From Meconema thalassinum (lineage: Eukaryota; Arthropoda; Insecta; Orthoptera; Tettigoniidae): a stretch of 64,000 bases of DNA. The DNA lies in NCBI GenBank assembly GCA_946902985.2, contig OX336389.2:1016211441-1016275440 (forward strand), in the 5' to 3' direction. A program made the position numbers and the translations under genes. Numbering within the stretch: the stretch's first letter is position 1; each line of letters opens with the position of its first letter. The notes under the pieces are model-generated. The model searched no databases and was not told where the DNA came from. It saw only the letters and a list, made by a program, of their open reading frames with translations. This document shows positions 11,700 to 24,015 of the stretch, one piece after another.

Positions 11700-12600
11700 A
11701 GCAAAAGGAAGTTATAGAGATAACCATTGGCAGACTACGCGTGAACAAAATCCATTTACGATGCATGGCCTTTGCAGATGACCTGGAAATTTTGTCCAAC
11801 AATAGGCAGGAAGCGATTGATTCCATTGAAAAACTACATGAATTTGCAGCTAAAACCGGACTCCAAATCTCATACAAAAAAAACCTAGTCTATGGAAGGA
11901 TCTCGTTGGTAACTCGGTTCGGTAAAGTAACTCAAGTGTGTAAATTCAACTACCTAGCCTACGATAAATTATCCAACCCTCAGGCCAGAATCGTGATGCA
12001 AACAAAGAGAGAATCTCTAAATTGCAAAGAGCCTACAGAATCAAATGGAACAGGTAATCGATCTCCCATAAACCAAATTTACGACTTAACAGCAAGGTAA
12101 TAAAACCCGAGGCACTATACGCCTCTGAAACACTGATCATTGTGGGCAGATCACTAATTAAAGATGTACAAAATCAAGGAAGAAAAATCATGAGGAAAAT
12201 GTTTGGCCCAATTTGTATTGAGGGAATTTGAATGAAAAGGAAATCCCAGGAGCCTTTTCTGCATTCGGAGAAAATCTCGGACACATTCAGGAAAAGACGT
12301 TTGAAATTTGATGGTAGACTATATTCTGAGAATGAGTGATCTCAGGCTAAGATAATTCTAATTCTTACTCTCTCAAAGAGAGCTAAGAACAACTGGCTGC
12401 TTAAAGTTGAAAAATACCTTCAGGAAATAGACATCTCCAGTGATATGGTACTGGACAGATCTAAATTAAGAGAGCTAGTTGACAAACATCGATTTTCAGA
12501 CCACCCAAACATTACATCCTAAAGAACCTGGACGGAAGAGCACAGAAGCAAGATCAGCTCGATAGGTTCGATCGCGCTCCTTAGACGGATATAACGATGT
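11700..12600 (+). pseudogene. 5'-truncated LINE reverse transcriptase relic
   Basis: A 119-codon open segment at 11741-12100 contains the RT catalytic block AFADDLEILS preceded by IGRLRVNKIHLRCM, typical of non-LTR retrotransposons. Downstream, in shifting frames, come PEALYASETL, GRKIMRKMFGP and a C-terminal DTFRKRRLKFDGRL-like block. The same C-terminal region is found in the LINE fragment at 30.2-30.6 kb, so both derive from related elements. Truncated at the 5' end and interrupted by stops; non-functional. Confidence 0.8.
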
Positions 12601-12954
12601 AAAGAAATAGGCTACCAATAATAGCCTAATGATATGATCTCTGAGGAGACTTGAAGCAGGTCTTGAAAGTTGATGCCCATAGGTGACTTGTGTGTCGTAA
12701 TGGCAGAATGAAAAGATGAGAACGTCACAGACATCCAGTTCCCGAACCAGGGAAATAAACCATTGGAGATTAAAAGTCCAACGACTCGGTCGGAAATCAA
12801 ATCTGACACCATTTGTGCCTAAGTCTAGTCAAGGGGCCGGGCAACAGAAGCTGCGCGCATCAGTCGAACTATAGCCTATAGTGGAGCCATGTGATGATAA
12901 TAGATGAATAAAGATTAGCCTACCTAGAAAGTTAATTTACACAGCTGTGACTTT
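12601..12954. other. Unassigned interval
   Basis: The end near 12,840-12,950 resembles the tandem units at 13.38-13.62 kb; otherwise nothing recognised. Confidence 0.4.
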
Positions 12955-13383
12955 TAGAGAAGTCTGTTGTTGTTATTGTTTGATTTGAGGGGCCTGAACA
13001 TTGTGGTCATTTAGCCTCGTGTACGTGGGCGTGTGTGTATAGAATTTGTCTCATAAACTGTGTTACTTGGGTATATGCAGTAGTATGTGTATTTGTAATT
13101 CAGCTGAGGATTGGGAAGGAGGCAACCGTGACCTTAAGTTAGAAACCATCTCGGCATTTGCCTAGAATAGAAGTAGTGAACCACGGAAAACTACTTCCAG
13201 GATGGCTCAGGTAGGAATCGAATCCACCTCTTCGCAGTTTTGACTCACGAGGCTGAGTGTACCCCGTTCTAGCCCTCAGACAAGAATTACATTTCTTGGC
13301 AGAGCCGGGAATCAAACCTGGACCACAGGGGTGAGAGCCAAGAATGCTAACTGCTGCGCCAAGAGGCGGATAAGAAAAGTCTG
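12955..13383 (-). mobile_element. SINE family B, minus orientation
   Basis: Near full-length body with head motifs ggcagagccgggaatc and gccaagaggcgga. An imperfect direct repeat, tagagaagtctg versus taagaaaagtctg, flanks it and probably marks the target-site duplication. It interrupts a degenerate tandem array. Confidence 0.8.
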
Positions 13384-13625
13384 GTAGACGTTGAAGAATA
13401 GGTGGTGGGACCATATGATGCCAATAGACGAAGAAATGATCTCAACTGTGGCCTATGGCATAAGACAATTCTGGTGGACGTAAAAGACTAGGTGGTGAGG
13501 CCATGTAATGCTAATGGACCTAGCTGTAGCCTACAGAGTAAAAGAAGTTGGGTAGACCTAGAAGACTATATGCTGGGGCCACGTGATGGTAATGAACTCA
13601 ACTGTGGCCTATACGGTAAGAGAAG
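13371..13625. repeat. ~80 bp degenerate tandem repeat, three units
   Basis: Units share ggtagacgt-gaagaataggtgg and ctcaactgtggcctat motifs. Translated, they resemble the repeated tail of LINE ORFs (RWWGHV-like), so they may come from the end of a LINE. The 88-codon frame overlapping the last unit is not convincing as a gene. Confidence 0.55.
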
Positions 13626-15640
13626 ATGACGGCTTGATTACATTTTTTAACGATTTTGGGGTGAGAGGTGCAGATACAGAAAAAGCTGCAATACGAATTG
13701 AGAATGAAGGATCATCGGGGTACTTAGTTCGTTCTCAGGGAACTGCAGTTTTAACGCTGTACGGCATAACAGATTATAATGGAAATTATATTTACTCTTA
13801 TTACTATTATTGGGGTTATTATTGCCGGCTGTGTGGTTTAGTTGGCTAAGGATTCACACAGTTCACATTGAGGATTGCTCAATACGAGAGGTTGATGTTG
13901 GTAGTTACTGGTACCGGTATATTAAATAATCCTCAGGATCACGATAGTTGAAAAGGAAGTTAAGCCTATTGCCTATCATTATTCTTTGACTATTGTTATT
14001 ATTATTAGTAGTAGTAGTAGTCGTCGTAGTGGTAGCAGTAGTAGTAGAGGTAGTAGACTAGGAGTAGTAAATCAAAGGACACTGATTGAATAATATTCTA
14101 CCAGTAAACTAAGTCAAATTACACACTGATATCATTATTTTCAAAATGTGAAAAGAAACATTATTTAGGCACCCACGGATGACAAGCTTAACTGCGTGGC
14201 ACTGATGGTGCCTCAAAGTCTTTGGAAGCAATAATATTAATCGCTACCATGATGATGCCGCGGAATAATATTCAAATTTAATTTAAAAAATATATAAACC
14301 AACTGGGAATTTTATAGATAACAACATACGTAGAAGAAACACAACATAAAATCTGACATGTGTACATTTCCTGCACATTAGGCTATTAAAAAGATAAATT
14401 GCCCTTAGTTAAAGCCAAGGGACAAAAAGAAGCACCTCATTCACCTCCCTGTGGGTGCCCAAGCATAGACTACAAATTAGACTTAAGAAATATATGAGTA
14501 AACGAAATTCTTTGCAGAGAATTTAGGAAACATCCACTCATAATACGTTTGCTTCTAATAGTTGACACGCTAGAGACCCTGGGAAGCACCACAAGTGGCC
14601 ATTGTGGGTGTTACTATCAAGGGGCAACAGTTTAGGTGCTTCAGGGACCTAGGGAGGGGAGAGGAGATTCATCTAACCACGCCACTAGGAATGAAGGTGG
14701 CCTGCCTTCGAGGGGCGCCCAAGAGCAACGCCAAATGAAGAGACTGACGGCTCAGGAGCTATATCGAAGTATCCTTCCATATCTGTCTGTATTGACATTT
14801 TCATAGACTAGTCCTATTCTTCAAATATCGTTGCTTGTCTTTCGAGGGAGCATGAGAGGTTCACTTAGAGCAGCGCATTTCCCTAGTATCCCCTCATATC
14901 ATTTCATTATCATCGAAGTACGTTATAGCAAGGAGGAAGTAGCCTAGGCCTATCTAAACCTTCAATGTAAAACAATTGATAACTAACAATATGTCCTGAG
15001 GCATCTCATTCACCTCCCATATCGATGACAATGGCTATCCTGAAATGAATGGGAGAGTTCTCACCTCAATTAACGCTGGAACAGAAAGGAAGCCCTTGTC
15101 TCGAGAGAAACCGGATGATGCGGTCCAGCGGTCCAGCCATGATGGCAGGTAGACGCGCCTCAAACACCTGACATCACTGCCTCATAGCCTCCAGCTCCAA
15201 TTACTGGGGCTCCGATTACACTCAGCACGTCATTAATATTAATGATCAAACATGTTTTCACACAGGAGGAACTATTTACTTAGGAAGATGTTTTCGAACT
15301 CACTAGAGCGAATTTATTCTAATTTTTGCCTAACATTTAAATCCGCGTGAGATGTGGGGCTATTTTGAAGTCTAATAATCCTGAACAGTTGTCATGGTCA
15401 TTAATTCCATGTTTTTAAAGAGAATTCGACCATAGGCTAAGTGTTGGGTGTGTGTTTAAAAGATGATGTAAAAAAAGTGTCAACATCGCTGATAGTGGTG
15501 ATGATAGAGATGATTTTAAGGATTATGGTCCACCCAGTTATGAAGAACGTTTTGTATGTTTTGTTGTTCAAGATCAAGTATACTTATCTTTTAAAGTGTG
15601 CGTGAGGAAGCATCATGCTGTCAAGTTTTAAGAGAAACTC
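13626..15640. other. Unassigned interval with (AGT)n microsatellite
   Basis: About 2 kb without recognised genes. An imperfect AGT/CGT tract lies near 13,995-14,056. If the minus-strand exon at 15.65 kb is real, this is the start of its first intron. Confidence 0.45.
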
Positions 15641-15648
15641 CATCTTAC

Positions 15649-15720
15649 CTGTCCAATGTGTAAGAACACGAGGAGCAACAAGTATCCATGGCACATGCTG
15701 TCACTCAGACTCGCGCGCAT
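15649..15720 (-). CDS. Candidate first coding exon encoding a signal peptide
   Basis: On the minus strand an ATG at 15720 opens 24 codons, MRASLSDSMCHGYLLLLVFL followed by HIGQ, ending exactly at a strong 5' splice donor, CAG|GTAAGATG. The peptide has a charged N-terminus and a hydrophobic core (GYLLLLVFL), as in a secretory signal sequence. A TAA lies in frame 18 bases upstream of the ATG, so the frame cannot extend upstream without splicing. Immediately upstream lies a CpG- and CCAAT-containing stretch. I could not identify downstream exons, which would lie at lower coordinates, so the product is unknown; a secreted or membrane protein is the inference. A chance combination remains possible in a window this size. 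Confidence 0.35.
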
Positions 15721-16040
15721 GATGCTGGCCCGGCATTACGATGTAACACATTACATTACGAGTCCATCACACACACAATAAACTGTACTGTACTTCTCTT
15801 TCTTTGAGAGCGTCTATCACACACGTTTAAAGCTGGCTCCAGCACCACAAACAGCACTTTCCTGCCAAGAGGTAACTACCGAACTGCTGGAAGCTGTAGC
15901 GTTTAGGAGGCGGGCTCAGGAAGCTGTGGAGGGAGGGGCCCTAGGCGGTATACTACTGCGCATGTCTAGAGCCGCTGGGCCAATGGGAAAGCCCTCGCTC
16001 AACTCACAGCCGATGCGAGATACAATCACAGCACAACAAA
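15721..16040 (-). promoter_or_regulatory. CpG-rich promoter-like region upstream of the candidate exon
   Basis: GC-richer than its surroundings, with GGCGGG (about 15909-15914), a CCAAT motif (15980-15984, plus-strand sense) and TGCGCATG (15957-15964). These are common in promoters of broadly expressed genes. No TATA box is obvious. Supporting evidence is only composition and position. Confidence 0.3.
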
Positions 16041-16601
16041 AGTTGACCTCTAATCATTTAATCCACTTGTTTAAAGGCACTTAAGGGTGCTAACTTACTG
16101 GTAGGATTCTAAAAGCTATGATATTAATTATTTAATGCTGACGCTACCATTGCCATTCAACTCTTCCGCTTCGACCCCACCATACATGATTCATCTGACA
16201 GAGGAGAACTGATGACGTTCGTCCCAAGAGGACCGTAACTCAACCTCCGAATTCTGACAAGTGACTGCTGACTGATTCTGACAATATTTTCAATTTCTAC
16301 CACATTCAGTAAAATAAAGTCATTGGCTGCGCAAATATGTAGGTTACCGAAAATTTTAAAGGTATATTAACGATCTTACAAATGACTTTTAGATGCTCAA
16401 GCTCGTAGAATGTCTTCTTGCCAGGCACGGATGCCAGGCTGGGGTCCCCTACTACGCTAACGAAATTACAAGGGAACGAATTCAGATTTTGAATCAAATA
16501 TCAATTGATTTATATACCGTACATCAGATGTATAATTGAACGTGTATTCTTGCCAGCCTAAAAAAACTAACAACATTCTTTTTTTTAAATTTGACTCTTT
16601 T
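16041..16601. other. Unassigned interval
   Basis: No gene or repeat recognised. Confidence 0.5.
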
Positions 16602-16957
16602 ATTTGTCTAGGGAGCCTCCGTGGCTTAGGCGGCAGTACGCCGGCCTCTCACCGCTGGGTCCGTGGTTCAAATCCCGGTCACTTCATGTGAGATTTGTGC
16701 TGGACAAAGCGGAGGCAGACAGGGTTTTCTCCGGGTTCTCCGGTATTCCCTGTAACAATTTCATTCCAGTAACCCTCTCTCCTACCATTTCATTTCATAT
16801 GTCGTTCATTTAATCATTGCCCCAGGGGAGTGCGACAGGCTTCGGCAGCCAGCACAGTTCATATCCTCGCCGCTACTTGGGGGCTTCATTCATTCCATTC
16901 CCTGACCCGGTCGGTCGACTTGAAGCAGGCTGTGGATTTTCATTTCATTTGTCTAGG
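16602..16957 (+). mobile_element. SINE family A, full length with target-site duplication
   Basis: The 11 bp repeat atttgtctagg lies at 16602-16612 and 16947-16957 around a complete family A body with box B ggttcaaatcc. Confidence 0.92.
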
Positions 16958-17172
16958 AAAGGATTCCCGAGAGAAGAGCTCTGTCGTGGGGAACAGCACA
17001 TTCTTCATTACACAGATGACGAACTAACTACACAGAAGCTAAATTATAGTCTACAGTAAGTTAAAACATTTTGAGTATACAAATATGCGATTGAAGTGTA
17101 GGCTACTCCTTTAATAAAAAAAAAAGAAAGAAAAGTATGATGCAAACTGCAGTAGTCATGGAACTCATTTTA

Positions 17173-17560
17173 TGTTGTTGTTGTTGATACATTCAGGGGC
17201 TTTGCAACTTCGTGATCATTCAGACCCGTAGGCATATATTTGCGTCCATATTTTTTTTGATAACTTATGTTATTGTGGAGTCCGTAGTAGTGTGTGTGTT
17301 TGAAATATTGAGACTGGGATTTGGCAGGGGGGAGGCCGTGGTCTTGCGACAGGAACCGACCAGGCATTTGCCTGGAGTAATAGAGGGAAACCACAGAAAT
17401 CCACTTCTACGATGGCTGAGATGGGAAACGAACCCACCTTTTCTCAGTTCTGCCTCACGAAGCTGAATGACCCCTACTCCCAAACTCAGACTAGACCGGA
17501 GGCGGGAATGGAACTGGGACCGGAGTCTCAATGCGTAAGTTACCCCGAGACCAGTGAAGG
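17173..17560 (-). mobile_element. SINE family B, diverged, minus orientation
   Basis: The gttgttgttgatac tail, the central block and an eroded tRNA-like head are recognisable; more diverged than other copies. Confidence 0.65.
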
Positions 17561-17755
17561 CGCCAGGATCTCACTTTAGGCCGTCTGTAGGATGCATCTT
17601 ACTGTAATTATTCACGCTGCATGTCTCAGTTTGTTAACTGCTGCTCTTCAAAACTCAAGATTGCGTGTTCGATCCCAGCTGTCCGATGACATTTAATAGT
17701 GTTAACGTGTGACAGGCTTGGAATGGTACGTTTAAGGTCTCATGTAGCATTTGGT

Positions 17756-17757
<2 letters not shown>

Positions 17758-17817
<60 letters not shown>
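17758..17817. repeat. (ATC)n microsatellite
   Basis: About 20 uninterrupted ATC units, running into TTC-rich sequence. Confidence 0.95.
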
Positions 17818-17818
<1 letters not shown>

Positions 17819-17929
17819 TTTATCTTCTTCTTCTTGGGGCAGATAACCTCGTATTTCCGCCCCTTAAAACAACAATAACTAACTAACTTCTTCTTCTTTC
17901 TCTTAATACTATTATTATTATCGTTAGGC

Positions 17930-17935
17930 TATAAC

Positions 17936-17984
<49 letters not shown>

Positions 17985-18260
17985 CTATTATTGTTTACAT
18001 CGTTATGCCAATCTGTGGATCGTGATAGAACTTATTTTGCTAATGATAATTTTCTCTCCGCTCATCCGTCCATGATTTCTTGGTCCTGGTAGTATTTTTC
18101 TCAGTGAAATGATGGTTAGTCTATTGATAATGTTATGAACTGGAGTCGATCCTGCAAAATTTTCTCCATAATGCCAATTATTATTATTATTATTACTATT
18201 ATTATTATTATTATTATTATTAGACCTATTATTATTATTATTATTATTACTAGTCTATTA
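17930..18260. repeat. Three TTA/ATT microsatellite tracts
   Basis: Tracts at about 17,935-17,980, 18,178-18,222 and 18,230-18,250 are separated by unique DNA. Confidence 0.9.
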
Positions 18261-18419
18261 TTAGTTTATTCATAAGGATTAGTCAACACGTCCACTGAGT
18301 CCGCATCTTCTTCTTGTACATTTCCTTCCAATTGAGACTCCCTTGAGAATAGATGAAATGCTCCCTCAAGGGCCTACACCTGCAATATTATAGGATTATA
18401 CTCCTAATTAGTGTTTATT

Positions 18420-18727
18420 TAGGCTCTGCGATTTTTTCTTTCGTGTGGCCTCCTGAGAGGCCGAGTGCAGGTCTTTCTAGTCGACGCCCGTAGGCGACCT
18501 GCGCGTCGGGATGAGAGATGGAATGGATGATGATGAACGAAACTGGGCAAGGATGTGGAAGTCCGTGGCCTGTCAGAAGGTACCGTCTCAGCATTTGCCT
18601 GGTGTTTAAAATGGGAAACCACGGAAAACCATTTCAAGGACGCCCGACGGTGGGGATTGAACCCACGCGTCTACCGAGTCAGCAGAGAGCTTCGCCCCAT
18701 GCCACTGCTGTCGGTAGGCTCTGCGAT
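18420..18727 (-). mobile_element. SINE family D, minus orientation, with target-site duplication
   Basis: The 13 bp repeat taggctctgcgat lies at 18420-18432 and 18715-18727. The body matches the copy at 9.64-9.98 kb. Confidence 0.92.
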
Positions 18728-20135
18728 GAAGGATTTAATCATGTGGTAGGATTGGAACTGGATGCACCAACACTTGTGAGAGCAAGGTGGTTTTGGATAC
18801 CACTTCCTAGAAAGGGTTTTCCGTGGTTTATCACGCCCTCTCAAGATGTCAGCCGGGATTGTAACAACCTTCAAGGCCATGGCTACCTCCTACCTAATCT
18901 TAGCACAGACATCATAATAACATAAAATTTTAATTCAGGCCTACGGACTGGCATTAGGTGCTCTTAGCCTCGTGAGGACAAATAAAAAGAAATACGAACT
19001 TCAAACTACACTTCAATAATAGCCTATCCTAAAAGTGGTTTCCTGCGGTTTCCCACTTAACCTACACTTCAGGTTACTATAGCCTACATTATAGGCTACT
19101 TACTTGAACTTTCTAACGATATTGCCATCTTAGCCGAGTCAACGGAGAATTCGAATGAGTTCCTAATTGGTATGGACATAGTCTTAAGTGAAGCAAGTCA
19201 TGATTAAAGAAAGTAATTAATTAAATAAATTAAATAAGCAAGAAAGTAAATAATTGAATGATTCCAGTTACACACACAGCCATAAGAACAACACAGGTTA
19301 TCCTAAACATTCTGCCAAATACAAGTAGGCCTAAAGTATGTGGGGCTGAATACCAGTTAACGTCATCACGTAAGTTACGGATCGGTTGTAGGCCTATACT
19401 GAAGTGTACTGTACGGCCTTGTCTGAAGGTGCTGGCACAACTTGGCTCAGCAATGCTCTTAGAACCAGCCAGCTTGGCACGAGCTTGAATTGGGCCTGAT
19501 GACAGAGCCTGGTGTAGACGACATACTGTAGAAATTGTATGGCATGAAGCAACAAAATGTAACGTCCGCTATTATTATCTCTGAGTTGTTCAGTGCGTAC
19601 GCCAGGTTGGGAACCGCTGGTCGAACTGAATGAGGAATTCTCAAATTTTCTGCCCGTTCTGCTGGTCAGGCAGAAGTCATCAGCATACGCAGGTACTGCA
19701 GTGTTGTGATATAAATTGCGCACCTGTCTTTAGTTTGATGCCCTTACCCAGGGTCATGTTGAACAACACAGTTAGCACGCACTGGCTGACCGAACACTTA
19801 GGCTTGAGTTTCCTTTTTATTTTTATCTTATTATTATTATTCTTTTTAATTTTTTTTCTGTTGTGACTTAGTGGTTATTTTAACTAAATCTACCAGTTTT
19901 TGTGGTGTTTGATTATTTTGAAGAGGATAGTCTACAAATCTTGATGCTATCGTAAATTTTGATAAACTGCACAATAAATTACAATGTTAGCCTATAGCAT
20001 GCTATTTTGTATCAAGCAAATAACGACAGAAGACCATTCTTTTGGCATTTAACCTTCTTCGCTAAATCTTCACAATTATATTATGGATTCATCGCCATAA
20101 ACGTTCACTTCCATATTTTAGGATCCCTGCTGTTT
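18728..20135. other. Unassigned interval
   Basis: No gene. A hAT-like terminal motif on the minus strand (cagcggttcccaacctgg, ending near 19,619) has no visible partner end. Confidence 0.45.
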
Positions 20136-20139
20136 AGCT

Positions 20140-20995
20140 TCTTCACCGGGTTCTTCGTTGTATTATATCTCTTCACTACGTGTTTCGGCCTGTGGGAATG
20201 CTGTTCTCACCGGGTGCTTCGTTGTGTCATAGCACTTCAATATCTATTTCTACCACTGGAGAATGCTGTCCTCACCGGGTGCTTTGTTGTACTGTACCAT
20301 ATCTCTTCAACCGGGTGAGTTAGCCGTGGTCGTTACGGCATGGCTGCTGGCAGTCGCTCATATCCGGGAGGCGCGGAGGTTCGAACCTCCCGCCGGCAAC
20401 CATGAAGATGGTCTTCTGTGGTTTCCTATCTTCCTTCCAGGAAAATGCCGGGGTTGGTCCCTAACTATAGGGCACAGCCGCTACCTTCCAACTCCTCGTC
20501 CTTACATTCAAACTATCCTCCCCAGACAACACTCCACACGCGACGGTACTTGTAGCTCACCCAATGGGTGTCCTCATAGAAGCAGTACAAACTGGCGAGC
20601 CGAACATGTCCTTGGACACTCCCGGCACTAAAAGCCATTTTTAAAAAAGCTCTTCAATAGCTATTTCGACATCTGGGGATGCTGTCCACACTGGGTGCTT
20701 TATTGTACGATATCATAGCTCTTTAATACCAATTTTGACCTCTAGGGATGTTGGCCTCACGGGGTGCTTTGTTGTATCATAGCACTTCAATAGCTATTTC
20801 GATCTCTAGGGATGCAATCCTCACCGGGTACTTTATTTTATCATAGCTCTACAATATCTGTACCTACCTCTGTAGATGCTGCCCTCACCGCGTGATTATT
20901 GTACTGTATCATAGCTCTTCAGTAGCTATTTCGACCTCTAGGGATGTTGTCCTCACCGGGTGCTTTATTGTTTTATCATAGCTCATCAAAAGCTC
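20140..20995. repeat. ~70-80 bp minisatellite, about nine units, split by a SINE
   Basis: Units carry ctcaccgggtgctt, catagctcttcaatagc and tttcgacctctagggatg in that order. About three units lie left and six right of the SINE G insertion. Open frames across it are by-products of the repetition. Confidence 0.85.
20303..20657 (+). mobile_element. SINE family G inserted in the minisatellite
   Basis: tRNA-like head with box B gaggttcgaacctcc and the shared central block. The target-site duplication is ctcttcaa at 20303-20310 and 20650-20657, but because that motif is part of the minisatellite unit the boundary call is less certain. Confidence 0.75.
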
Positions 20996-20999
20996 TGTC

Positions 21000-21725
21000 A
21001 ACCTTCTTCTGTCCCATCCTCTAAGTCATTATCAACAGTAGCGGAATACAACAGCTCTTTGAAATAAGCAGCCAATCTGATGATTAGATCCTCGGAGATT
21101 TCCATTTTCTATTTTACAAAAAGTTAGCCTATTCTTGTTTAGTAACCCATTTTCATTTCTCTGGTTTTCTGATATGCTTATATACATTCTTCCCTCTTGA
21201 ATAATATTTCTATGTGTTCAACCCGTGCTATTCCCTGGATCTTTTCTTCCTGCTTCTGTTCTTTTATTTCTAAAGTTTGCCACAGAGGCTCGGGTTCATT
21301 TCTGCAGCACTTTCTTTCTCACTTCATTATTTTCTTTTCACTGTCACTCTTTCACAATCAGCATCATACCACTCGCGTGATTCTTTGTGACATTCATAAC
21401 TGATTGTCTCCTCAACTATTTAACAATCAGGTCTTTGTATGCAAGCCATTCATCTTCAATTGGTAACTCTGGTGTGTCCTCTGGCAATGTTTCAACTTTC
21501 TCTTTGAACGTTTCTTTGTACAGCCTTGCATTATCTAGATGTATTTTAAGTCTCGTTGTGTCAGAGATTTGATTCCCATCTCGAATTCCCATGCCATTTT
21601 ATTTAGTGCCAGCACCAAACTGGATAGTCGATATTGTTTAGAGACGGGAACAAATGGGTTTAGTCATTTTTGCGCCATGTTAACGTGTATTTTATCATGT
21701 TACAGATCTGTGAATGTCCAATACT
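21000..21725 (-). pseudogene. Possible LINE linker-region relic
   Basis: Minus-strand reading in shifting frames gives short segments such as IEDEWLAYKDLIVK and EWYDADCERVTVKRK, which resemble the region between endonuclease and RT of LINEs. No catalytic motif is visible, so the call is weak. Confidence 0.3.
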
Positions 21726-21734
21726 GAAAACATG

Positions 21735-22075
21735 TGTTGCGGTTAGCGTTCTTGGCTGTCAGTCCGGAGGTCTAAGATCGATTCCCGCGTCTGCCAAGAA
21801 ATTTTAACTCTGTTGGGAGGGGGTACACTCAGCCTCGTGAGGCAAAAGTGTTTTCTCACTTCCACTCGAGTCAAATACTGGTTTCGTTCCTAACTTAAGG
21901 CCACGGCCACCTCCTTTTCAATCCTATCCTCAATTTATAAAAAACACACTAGTTCAGCCATCACAATAACACAGGTTATCACACAAATTCGACACACATA
22001 TAGCTACCCAAATACATGGGGCTATATGATCACGATGACACAGCCTCTAAAATAAGCAGCAACAACTGATTGAAA
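21735..22075 (+). mobile_element. SINE family B, plus orientation
   Basis: tRNA-like head (gttcttggctgtcagtccgg, gatcgattcccg), the central block, and the usual aataagcagcaacaac tail. Confidence 0.8.
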
Positions 22076-22137
22076 AACGACTGAGTACACTCATTGAGTG
22101 CAGTCTTACATTGTATTTTTGAGAATTTATTTAGAGT

Positions 22138-22893
22138 CTACAGGGCAGTGGCGTAACTGTAGGGGTGACCAGAAGGATCAATCCCCCCTCCCAGAACCAA
22201 ATAGGCCTAATAATAATAATAAAAATAATATGCAATTTGTGAAGTTCTTAAATTTTGGATAAAGCTAATCTTTGGATTGATGACATATGACTGGATTATG
22301 TAAATTTATACTTAGGCTACTAATATGAAAACATTCCTTTTCACTCGTGGAAAAGATTTAGCGTCACCCTAATTTAGCTGAGCAAAATTGCTAGTTGTTC
22401 AATTAGCCGGAGGGGCGGCAGTGTGCAATGAGTATGGTATTATCTTTCGTAAACCTTTTCACAAACTACACCACTTGTCAGTTGCCATTCTGTTAGTATC
22501 CGAGTGTGAGTGTCGATGTGTTTACTTGTACTGCTGTTTTAACTTAAACTTTGGTTTATTAATATATATAGAATGTCAGCCAATAGAAAGGGACAGATGA
22601 TTTCACGAAGAAAACTGCATTTTGAAGTTTATAAGTAACACAATTGCTAATTTTAAGCATTTACACAATGATAAGAGCAAATAGGCCTACAACGTACCAA
22701 ATGGTAATGAAATCAATCACGAAAACAATATACAGTAGATAAGTTTTGAAACTTCGGGATTGTATATTTTCTTTCAATGATTATGTTTCATTATGCCAAA
22801 TCCCTCACCTCTTATCCCCACCCCTCAATGCAATTCTGACTCAGCGCATCTCCCTCCAGAGGCAAAAACCCTATTTACACCTCTGCTGCAGGA
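22138..22893. mobile_element. hAT-like MITE (740 bp) with imperfect 8 bp duplication
   Basis: Ends are cagtggcgtaactgtagg at 22146 and, inverted, cagaggtgtaaataggg ending at 22885. Flanking 8-mers ctacaggg and ctgcagga agree at 6 of 8 bases. hAT elements make 8 bp duplications and often have CAGNGG ends. No transposase inside. Confidence 0.6.
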
Positions 22894-23061
22894 GCTAACC
22901 ACAATACTTGCTGCTCATCACTCTATACAGGGTGGGTTTACCTTATACTAGACACCCGAGAACATACGTGTTACCATTTTAAGTATGCAGTTTAAATTTC
23001 AAATCATTCTGATAAAAAATGTGGAAGTTGAAAAACTCAGTCCTAGTGTCCCTTAATCCAC

Positions 23062-24015
23062 TTGCCCTGAAAACTTCGAAAATATATAGGCTGATTTACC
23101 AAGTTTGCCTTACTCTAAGTGGGAGGTTTTCTTGATGTAATTCACCAAGTTTTGACTTCTCTAAGAGGGAAGTTTTCCTGATATGATTTACAAGGTATTG
23201 CCTTACTCTAAGTGGAAGGTTTTCCTGATATAACTTACCAAGTTTTGCCTTACTCTGAATGGAAGTTTTTTCTGGTGTAATTTACCAAGTTTTGCATTAC
23301 CCCCTATGTGGGAAGTTTACCTGATATAAATCACCAAATTTTGACTTACTCTAAGTGGAGGGTTTTCCTGTTATAATTTACCAAGATTTGCTTTACTCTA
23401 AGTGGAAGGTTTTCCTGATATAATTCACCAAGTTTCGCCTTCTCTAAGAGGGAAGTTTTCCTGTTTTCATTTACCAGGTTTTGCCTTACTCTAAGTGGAA
23501 GGTTTTCCTGATATACTGTAGCTTACCAAGTTTTGCCTTACTCTAAATGGAAGGTTTTTCTGGTGTAATTTACCAAGTTTTGTATTACTCTAAGTGGGAA
23601 GTTTACCTGATATAAATCACCAAGTTTTGCCTTGCCCTAAGTGGAAGGTTTTCCTGATATAACTTACCAAGATTTGCCTAACCTGAAGTGATAGACTTTC
23701 CTGATATCACTTGCCAAGTTTTGCTTTAATCTTAGAAGAAGACTTTCCTGATATGACTGAACCAAGTTTTGCCTTACACTAAAAGGGAGATATTCCTGGT
23801 ATAACTTACCAAGTTTTGCCTTACACTATGAGGGAGATTTTCCTGATAAAACTTACCACGTTTTGCCTTACACTACGAGGGAGATGTTCCTGGTATATCT
23901 TACCAAGTTTTGTCTTATTTTAAGTGGAACATTTTCCTAATATAATTTTCCAAGTGTTGCCTTACTGTATGAGGGATATACTCTATAACTTACCAAGTTT
24001 TGCCTTACACTGCAC
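23062..24015. repeat. 47 bp minisatellite, ~20 units, with higher-order structure
   Basis: Units read accaagttttgccttactc, then taagtggaaggttttcctg, then a variable atatRA block. Units 1-6 and 7-12 carry matching variants in the same order (for example the TTCTCTAAGAGGG type at positions 2 and 8), so a six-unit block of about 285 bp appears duplicated. Later units are more diverged. No coding function apparent. Confidence 0.9.

Noticed and set aside
13583..13849. 88-codon frame as a host gene
   Set aside because: Begins in a LINE-derived tandem repeat, ends in a tyrosine-rich translation of ATT repeats, and has no domain signal.
19580..19620. A complete hAT element ending at 19,619
   Set aside because: Only one hAT-like end is visible; no partner end or 8 bp duplication was found.
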